A stretch of DNA of 44,077 nucleotides from an uncultured Acetatifactor sp. (GTDB lineage: Bacteria; Bacillota; Clostridia; Lachnospirales; Lachnospiraceae). Every line of letters starts with the position of its first letter. Positions within the stretch are counted from its first letter, which is position 1. The notes under the pieces were generated by a model. That model searched no databases and was not told the origin of the DNA. It saw only the letters and a program-made list of their open reading frames with translations. Below, in pieces: positions 39,692 to 44,077 of the stretch. Made by a program: the position numbers and the translations under genes. Where the stretch lies: the NCBI GenBank assembly GCA_910587755.1, contig CAJUNZ010000011.1, forward strand, positions 1-44,077. Reading direction: 5' to 3'.

Positions 39692-41458
39692 ATGAAAAAG
39701 ATACTGGAAGTGTTGTCGGAAGAAATGGGAAAAGCTTTTGAGGCGGCGGGATATGAGGCTTCCTTGGGCAGGGTGACGCTGTCCAACCGGCCTGATTTGT
39801 GTGAATATCAGTGCAATGGCGCCATGGCGGGAGCAAAAAAGTACAGGAAAGCGCCTGGGGTGATTGCAGGTGAAGTGGCGGAAAAACTGGCGGACAGCAG
39901 GGTGTTTAAGGAGGCAGCGGCCGTTGCACCGGGCTTTTTGAACTTGAAACTGTCGGAGCAGTTTCTCCTTGAGATGGTTCAGGCTATGACTGTAGAGCCG
40001 AAATTCGGCTTTGAGGTGCCTGACAGGCCCAAAAAGATTATGATAGATTACGGCGGAGCCAATGTAGCAAAGCCCCTTCATGTAGGGCACCTTCGTCCGG
40101 CCATCATCGGCGAGAGCGTCAAGCGCATCTGCCGCTATGGGGGGAATGAGTGCATCGGCGACGTGCATCTGGGGGACTGGGGGATGCCCATGGGACTTGT
40201 GATCACAGAGATCCAGGAGAGGCAGCCTGATCTTGTCTACTTTGATCCGGACTATCAGGGAGAGTACCCCGTAGAGGCTCCGTTTACCGTCACGGATCTG
40301 GAGGAGATATATCCTTTTGCCAGCAAAAAGTCAAAAGAAGATCCGGAGTTCAAGGCCCGGGCCATGGAGGCGGTTTACAGGCTGCAGAACGGTGTCAGAG
40401 GGTACCGGGCGCTCTGGAGGCATATCATGGATGTGTCCGTTGCGGATCTGAAGAAAAATTATGACAGTCTGAATGTGGAGTTTGACCTGTGGAAGGGCGA
40501 GAGTGATGTGCAGGATCTGATACCTGAGATGGTGGATTACATGAAAGAGGGCGGCTATGCCTATATCAGCGAGGGGGCGCTGGTGGTGGATGTAAAGGAA
40601 GAATCCGACACCAGGGAAGTACCTCCCTGCATGATACTGAAATCCGACGGCGCGGCCCTTTACAACACTACGGATTTGGCCACCATTATGGAGCGCATGA
40701 AGCTCTACAATCCTGACGAGATTATCTATATTACGGATAAGCGCCAGGAACTGTACTTTGAGCAAGTGTTCCGCTGTGCCCGCAAGACAGGGCTTGTAAA
40801 ACAGGAAACGGCGCTGAAATTCCTGGGCCACGGCACCATGAACGGCAGCGACGGAAAGCCTTTTAAGACCAGGGACGGCGGGGTAATGCGCCTGGAGAAT
40901 CTGGTCCGGGAGACCCAGGAGGAAATGTACAGAAAGATCCGGGAAGGCCGCGAGATGGCCCCGGAGGAGGCTGTTCAGGTGGCAGAAACGGTGGCGGTAT
41001 CCGCTTTGAAGTACGGCGATCTGTCCAATCAGGCCTCCAAGGATTATATCTTTGATGTGGACAGATTTACCTCCTTTGAGGGGGATACCGGCCCCTATAT
41101 CCTCTATACCATTGTGCGCATTAAATCCATCCTGAATAAATACCGGGAACAGGGGGGCAGGATGGATCAGCTTCAGCTTCTGGAGGCGGGCAATGACTCC
41201 GAAAAGGCTCTGGAAATGGTTCTGGTACAGTTCAACACCATGCTGCAGAGCGCAGTGGAGGAGATTGCTCCCCACAAGGTATGTGCGTTTATCTATGATC
41301 TGGCCAATGCCTTTAATCATTTTTACCATGAGACCAAGATCCTGTCGGAGGAGGACTCCGGAAGGCGGGAGAGCCTGATTGCGCTGCTTCTGCTGACCAG
41401 GGATGTGCTGGAAACCTGTGTGGGCCTGCTGGGCTTCCAGGCGCCGGAAAAGATGTAG
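39692..41458 (+). CDS. argS: Arginyl-tRNA synthetase
   Basis: 588 residues, class I synthetase that charges tRNA-Arg. The N-terminal additional domain (ADD-1, residues 1-105) recognises the tRNA elbow. The ATP-binding HIGH motif is present as HVGHLRPAI, preceded by IDYGGANVAKPL. The usual KMSKS is replaced by HGTMNGSDGKPFKTRDGG, as in many ArgRS enzymes. The C-terminal anticodon-binding domain ends in LLLTRDVLETCVGLLGFQAPEKM. The start at 39692 follows AAAGGGGATAAGG; the frame is open back into the tandem repeats, but homologues begin with MKKI. Its substrate tRNA-Arg(CCG) is 13 kb upstream. Confidence 0.97.
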   Translation: MKKILEVLSEEMGKAFEAAGYEASLGRVTLSNRPDLCEYQCNGAMAGAKKYRKAPGVIAGEVAEKLADSRVFKEAAAVAPGFLNLKLSEQFLLEMVQAMTVEPKFGFEVPDRPKKIMIDYGGANVAKPLHVGHLRPAIIGESVKRICRYGGNECIGDVHLGDWGMPMGLVITEIQERQPDLVYFDPDYQGEYPVEAPFTVTDLEEIYPFASKKSKEDPEFKARAMEAVYRLQNGVRGYRALWRHIMDVSVADLKKNYDSLNVEFDLWKGESDVQDLIPEMVDYMKEGGYAYISEGALVVDVKEESDTREVPPCMILKSDGAALYNTTDLATIMERMKLYNPDEIIYITDKRQELYFEQVFRCARKTGLVKQETALKFLGHGTMNGSDGKPFKTRDGGVMRLENLVRETQEEMYRKIREGREMAPEEAVQVAETVAVSALKYGDLSNQASKDYIFDVDRFTSFEGDTGPYILYTIVRIKSILNKYREQGGRMDQLQLLEAGNDSEKALEMVLVQFNTMLQSAVEEIAPHKVCAFIYDLANAFNHFYHETKILSEEDSGRRESLIALLLLTRDVLETCVGLLGFQAPEKM

Positions 41459-41508
41459 GGCGATTTTAAAAAGGGTCGCAAAAAATTAAAAAAATTTGTA
41501 AAAAAAGA

Positions 41509-41537
41509 TTGACAAAACCCAATGCCTGAGGTATACT
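41509..41537 (+). promoter_or_regulatory. Promoter of the tRNA-Met transcript
   Basis: TTGACA (41509-41514), 17 bp, TATACT (41532-41537). Transcription near 41544 leaves a leader of about 95 bases before the tRNA. Confidence 0.82.
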
Positions 41538-41543
41538 GAATCA

Positions 41544-41628
41544 TGTGAGCGAAAGCTTGCAGGACAAAGACCAAACATACCACTATAATAGTGGGGCCTT
41601 TGCCAAGAGGTCCCACAACTCCTTTTTT
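41544..41628 (+). ncRNA. Candidate leader RNA with mutually exclusive hairpins
   Basis: CCACTATAATAGTGG (41580-41594) forms a 6-bp hairpin, and its right arm is shared with a second, stronger hairpin GTGGGGCCT (41591-41599) / AGGTCCCAC (41608-41616). Six T follow at about 41623-41628. The geometry resembles an anti-terminator/terminator switch or a short independent sRNA, but no known RNA class is recognised. Confidence 0.35.
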
Positions 41629-41639
41629 ATATTGTATAT

Positions 41640-41713
41640 GGCGAGATAGCTCAGTTGGCTAGAGCATGCGGTTCATACCCGCAGTGTCGAGGGTTCAAAT
41701 CCCCCTCTCGCTA
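41640..41713 (+). tRNA. tRNA-Met (elongator, anticodon CAT)
   Basis: 74 bases, no encoded CCA. The acceptor GGCGAGA / TCTCGCT starts with a G-U pair, so it is not the initiator (which has a C-A mismatch). D stem GCTC/GAGC; anticodon stem TGCGG/CCGCA with loop TTCATAC. The T stem (GAGGG/CCCCC) has an A-C mismatch. tRNA-Ile with lysidine (also CAT) is less likely by overall similarity to elongator tRNA-Met. Confidence 0.92.
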
Positions 41714-41719
41714 TTTAAG

Positions 41720-41759
41720 GAAATGCTTGAAGATAGTATATTTTCAGCATTTCTTTTTT
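41720..41759 (+). terminator. Terminator after tRNA-Met
   Basis: GAAATGC (41720-41726) pairs with GCATTTC (41747-41753), with TGAA/TTCA inside across a bulge, followed by six T. Confidence 0.85.
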
Positions 41760-41953
41760 GTTTTATTCTGGTGGCTGAAGTGTACAAAAATGATGGATAT
41801 GTTTATTTGTTTTCATAAAGGCAGAAGGCGGGGCATTGGACTTCTGGCCGGCAGAAAACAGGTGGATGTACACGATTTGGATAATGACAGGAATCAGGGA
41901 GCGCCGTGTGTAAAGATAGACTTTAATGTTTTACACTGCATGGCAAAAATATT
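41760..41953. other. Intergenic stretch without a supported feature
   Basis: An open frame (from about 41793) could encode a 54-residue peptide, but it has no ribosome binding site and no resemblance to a family. Nothing convincing is seen until the guaA promoter. Confidence 0.6.
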
Positions 41954-41982
41954 TTGACACCTGTCCTGCAACGGGCTATAAT
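41954..41982 (+). promoter_or_regulatory. Consensus promoter of guaA
   Basis: TTGACA (41954-41959), 17 bp, TATAAT (41977-41982). The leader is only about 45 bases, too short for a purine riboswitch. Confidence 0.92.
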
Positions 41983-42032
41983 AGGGAACGTAGATGAAAA
42001 AATTGTAAACCAGTGATACGGGAGAACAGGCT

Positions 42033-43325
42033 ATGAAGCAGGACATGATTGTAATTCTTGACCTGGGCAGCACGGAAAATACGACGGTTGCCAGGCAGAT
42101 CCGGAGCCTTGGGGTGTACAGCGAGATCCATCCCCACGACATTACGCCGGAGGAACTGAAGAAACTGCAGAACGTGAAGGGAATCATACTTAACGGCGGT
42201 GAGAACCGTGTTGTGGACGGAAAGGCAGTGGACGTGGATCCCGCCCTGTACGACTGCGGTTGTCCCATGATTGCCATTGATCATCCGGGCGCCAGGTGTG
42301 AGCGCAGGCTGGAGAGTCTGCCGGACGAGGCACAGATGCGGGAGTTTGTCTTTGACACCTGTCATGCCCAAGCCAACTGGAATATGAAGAATTTTATAGA
42401 AGACCAGGTGGAACTGGTGCGCCGCCAGGTGGGGGACAGGAAGGTGCTTCTGGCGCTCTCCGGCGGGGTGGATTCCTCCGTGGTGGCAGCTCTGCTGATC
42501 AGGGCGGTGGGGCAGCAGCTGGTGTGCGTCCATGTGAATCATGGTCTGATGCGGAAAAATGAGTCAGAGAGCGTTGTGGAGGTGTTTCGCAACCAGCTTC
42601 ACGCAAATCTGGTCTATGTGGACGCCTCAGAGCGGTTTCTGGGGAAACTTCAGGGAGTTGCGGATCCGGAGCAGAAGCGCAAGATTATCGGCGGAGAATT
42701 TATCCGAGTGTTTGAGGAGGAGGCAAGGAAGCTGGAGGGAATCGACTTCCTGGGTCAGGGAACCATATATCCGGATATTATCGAGAGCGGCACCAAGACT
42801 GCCAAAATGGTGAAATCCCACCACAATGTAGGTGGACTTCCGGAAGACCTGAAGTTTGAACTGGTGGAGCCTCTGAAGCAGCTTTTCAAGGATGAGGTGC
42901 GGGCCTGCGGCGTGGAACTGGGTCTGCCGGAAAGCATGGTCTACCGCCAGCCCTTCCCTGGGCCCGGTCTGGGAGTCCGCTGTCTGGGGGCGATCACCAG
43001 GGAGCGCCTGGAGGCCGTGCGGGAGTCCGATGCCATACTGCGGGAGGAGTTCCAGCGGGCAGGACTTGACAAAAAGGTCTGGCAGTATTTTACCGTGGTG
43101 CCAGATTTCAAATCCGTGGGTGTGAAGGATAATGCCAGATGCCTTGGCTATATGGTGGTGATCCGTGCCATCAACACGGTGGATGCCATGACAGCCACCG
43201 TGGAGAGAGTGGACTGGGATGTGCTTCAGAGGATTACAGAGCGGATCCTTGCGGAAGTGGCTCAGGTGAACAGAGTCTGCTTTGACATGTCCCCTAAGCC
43301 TCCGGCCACAATTGAGTTCGAGTGA
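42033..43325 (+). CDS. guaA: GMP synthase with internally deleted glutaminase domain
   Basis: 430 residues, against about 510-525 for normal GuaA. It aminates XMP to GMP using ATP. The ATP-pyrophosphatase domain is intact (PP-loop SGGVDSS at 143-149, GQGTIYPDIIESGTK) and so is the dimerisation domain (RQPFPGPGLGVRCLG to KPPATIEFE). The N-terminal class I glutaminase is reduced to about 125 residues: the start ILDLGSTENTTVARQIR and GIILNGGENRV are recognisable, but the nucleophile elbow reads AIDHPG where family members have GICYG, replacing Cys by Asp83. The following about 80 residues with the catalytic His and Glu are missing. It resumes at REFVFDTC and NWNMKNFIEDQ. The frame is clean. It should depend on free ammonia or on a separate glutaminase. 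Confidence 0.93.
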   Translation: MKQDMIVILDLGSTENTTVARQIRSLGVYSEIHPHDITPEELKKLQNVKGIILNGGENRVVDGKAVDVDPALYDCGCPMIAIDHPGARCERRLESLPDEAQMREFVFDTCHAQANWNMKNFIEDQVELVRRQVGDRKVLLALSGGVDSSVVAALLIRAVGQQLVCVHVNHGLMRKNESESVVEVFRNQLHANLVYVDASERFLGKLQGVADPEQKRKIIGGEFIRVFEEEARKLEGIDFLGQGTIYPDIIESGTKTAKMVKSHHNVGGLPEDLKFELVEPLKQLFKDEVRACGVELGLPESMVYRQPFPGPGLGVRCLGAITRERLEAVRESDAILREEFQRAGLDKKVWQYFTVVPDFKSVGVKDNARCLGYMVVIRAINTVDAMTATVERVDWDVLQRITERILAEVAQVNRVCFDMSPKPPATIEFE

Positions 43326-43403
43326 TGAAAAATTTTACACAGGTTATTTTATTTAGGCTTATTTGCAAAATTTTTTGTTGCCAGAAAATTATATACAAAA
43401 TGA

Positions 43404-43432
43404 TTGACACCAAATACGACACCACATATAAT
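43404..43432 (+). promoter_or_regulatory. hicAB promoter with direct repeats
   Basis: TTGACA (43404-43409), 17 bp, TATAAT (43427-43432). The heptamer GACACCA occurs twice in the spacer (43406-43412 and 43418-43424), 12 bp apart, a possible binding site for the HicB ribbon-helix-helix domain. Confidence 0.8.
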
Positions 43433-43452
43433 ATAGATAGGAGGTATTCAGA

Positions 43453-43709
43453 ATGTCAAAGTGGGATAAACTATTAGCACGTATTTGCACTTTATCAAAA
43501 GATATTCGGTTTGATGAATTGCGTAAGGTGTTAGAGAGCTATGGATATGAGATGAATGCCCCAAGAAGTGGAAGCAGTCATTATATATTTAGAAAAAAGG
43601 TTGTATGCCAATTACGATACCAAAGCATGAGCCAATTAAGAAAGTTTATGTTGAGATGGTGAAACAGATCGTAGAAGGTGAGGAAAGAAACGATGAAAAC
43701 GCTGAATGA
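43453..43709 (+). CDS. hicA: HicA toxin, reading frame broken by a -1 shift at A_AAA_AAG
   Basis: HicA is a small mRNA interferase with a dsRNA-binding-like fold. The uninterrupted frame (43453-43662, 69 codons) starts normally: SKWDKLLARICTLSKD, RFDELRKVLESYGYEM and the catalytic His43 in SGSSHYIFRKK. After Lys49 it turns into VVCQLRYQSMSQ, unlike HicA. In the -1 frame from base 43599 the family ending appears, GCMPITIPKHEPIKKVYVEM and VKQIVEGE, stopping at 43709 (85 residues in all). The switch lies exactly on the heptamer A_AAA_AAG (43593-43599) in the zero frame. Either one A was lost from an A7 run, or expression needs -1 frameshifting. AGGAGG lies 8 bp upstream of the ATG. hicB overlaps the -1 frame end by 17 bp. 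Confidence 0.85.
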
Positions 43710-44055
43710 CTATATGACAATGTCTTATCGGATGGAGATTGTGGAGGATAAGGATGAAGGTGGTTTTGTGGTTTCTTATCCCGATCTGCCGGGATGTATT
43801 ACTTGTGGTGAAACAGTAGAAAAAGCGGTGGTAAATGCAGCAGATGCTAAGAGGGAATGGATTGAAGCCGCACTTGAAGAGGGGATTAAGATTAATGAAC
43901 CAGACAACTTGGAAGATTATTCTGGTCAGTTTAAATTGAGATTACCTCGCAGCTTACATCGCCTATTGGCAGAGCATTCCAAAAGAGAAGGTATCAGTAT
44001 GAATCAGTATTGTGTGTATCTTCTATCAAGAAATGATGCTGTTTATTCAAAGTAA
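43693..44055 (+). CDS. hicB: HicB antitoxin
   Basis: 120 residues. The N-terminal HicB domain (about 10-65) has EDKDEGGFVVSYPDLPGCITCGETVEKAVVNA, the partial RNase H-like fold that covers the HicA active site. The C-terminal about 40 residues, GQFKLRLPRSLHRLLAEHS and GISMNQYCVYLLSRN, form a ribbon-helix-helix DNA-binding domain for autoregulation. The start at 43693 is preferred over 43678, with GGTGAGG 9 bp upstream. It overlaps the -1-frame end of hicA by 17 bp, the normal close packing of hicAB. The pair is clearly more AT-rich than the rest of the window, which points to horizontal transfer. Only 22 bases of sequence remain after it. Confidence 0.94.
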   Translation: MKTLNDYMTMSYRMEIVEDKDEGGFVVSYPDLPGCITCGETVEKAVVNAADAKREWIEAALEEGIKINEPDNLEDYSGQFKLRLPRSLHRLLAEHSKREGISMNQYCVYLLSRNDAVYSK

Positions 44056-44077
44056 AACCAACAATATAATATTAAAA

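Noticed and set aside
41459..41640. T-box leader near argS and tRNA-Met
   Set aside because: No specifier loop or T-box sequence (TGG-containing bulge) is found, and the downstream gene is a tRNA rather than a synthetase.

Overview
The window looks like a chromosomal segment of an anaerobic, moderately GC-rich Clostridia, most likely Lachnospiraceae. This rests on family content: lachnospiral families of unknown function (DUF5685, DUF5688), an oxygen-sensitive NrdD/NrdG ribonucleotide reductase pair, a large PurL with fused glutaminase, AGGAGG-type ribosome binding sites and sigma-A promoters with 16-17 bp spacers. Genus and species are not determined. Nearly all genes are on the plus strand; only a DtxR-like regulator and a chemoreceptor are on the minus strand.

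Layout. 1-3.4 kb: the 3' end of ribF, a Na/Pi cotransporter and a secreted NlpC/P60 hydrolase. 3.4-9.1 kb: rpsO, pnp, then tldD and tldE behind a structured repeat. 9.2-13.4 kb: a zinc-ribbon membrane protein, DUF5685, a J-domain protein and a GtrII-type membrane glycosyltransferase. 13.5-17.9 kb: nrdD-nrdG, a convergent DtxR-like regulator, an orphan gene and a TetR regulator. 17.9-24.9 kb: purL, yqeG, aroE, aroK, aroQ and efp (purine, shikimate and translation housekeeping). 25.1-28.2 kb: DUF5688, tRNA-Arg(CCG), an SH3 surface protein and a small helical protein. 28.3-31.3 kb: gdhA, with a soluble zinc-binding chemoreceptor facing it. 31.4-36.0 kb: an rnhA, pseudouridine synthase, ligA, metA operon. 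36.1-41.5 kb: GNAT acetyltransferase, DEAD-box helicase, ispF and argS. 41.5-44.1 kb: tRNA-Met, guaA and an AT-rich hicAB toxin-antitoxin pair.

Most of the window is core metabolism and RNA/DNA housekeeping. The best leads are: (i) a GMP synthase whose glutaminase domain has lost the catalytic Cys and the segment expected to carry the His/Glu; (ii) a HicA toxin whose conserved C-terminus lies in the -1 frame exactly after an A_AAA_AAG slippery heptamer; (iii) a tRNA-Arg gene enclosed by a perfect 13-bp inverted repeat followed by a T-tract; (iv) a near-identical 18-bp WalR-like box just downstream of two promoters near SH3-protein genes; (v) a hairpin-bearing 81-bp segment flanked by 6-bp direct repeats in the tldD leader, with an uninterrupted relative before purL; (vi) a short ORF with an embedded terminator that overlaps the start of a GNAT gene; and (vii) four 43-bp tandem repeats between ispF and argS. 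Family assignments come from reading motifs by eye; no database search was run.
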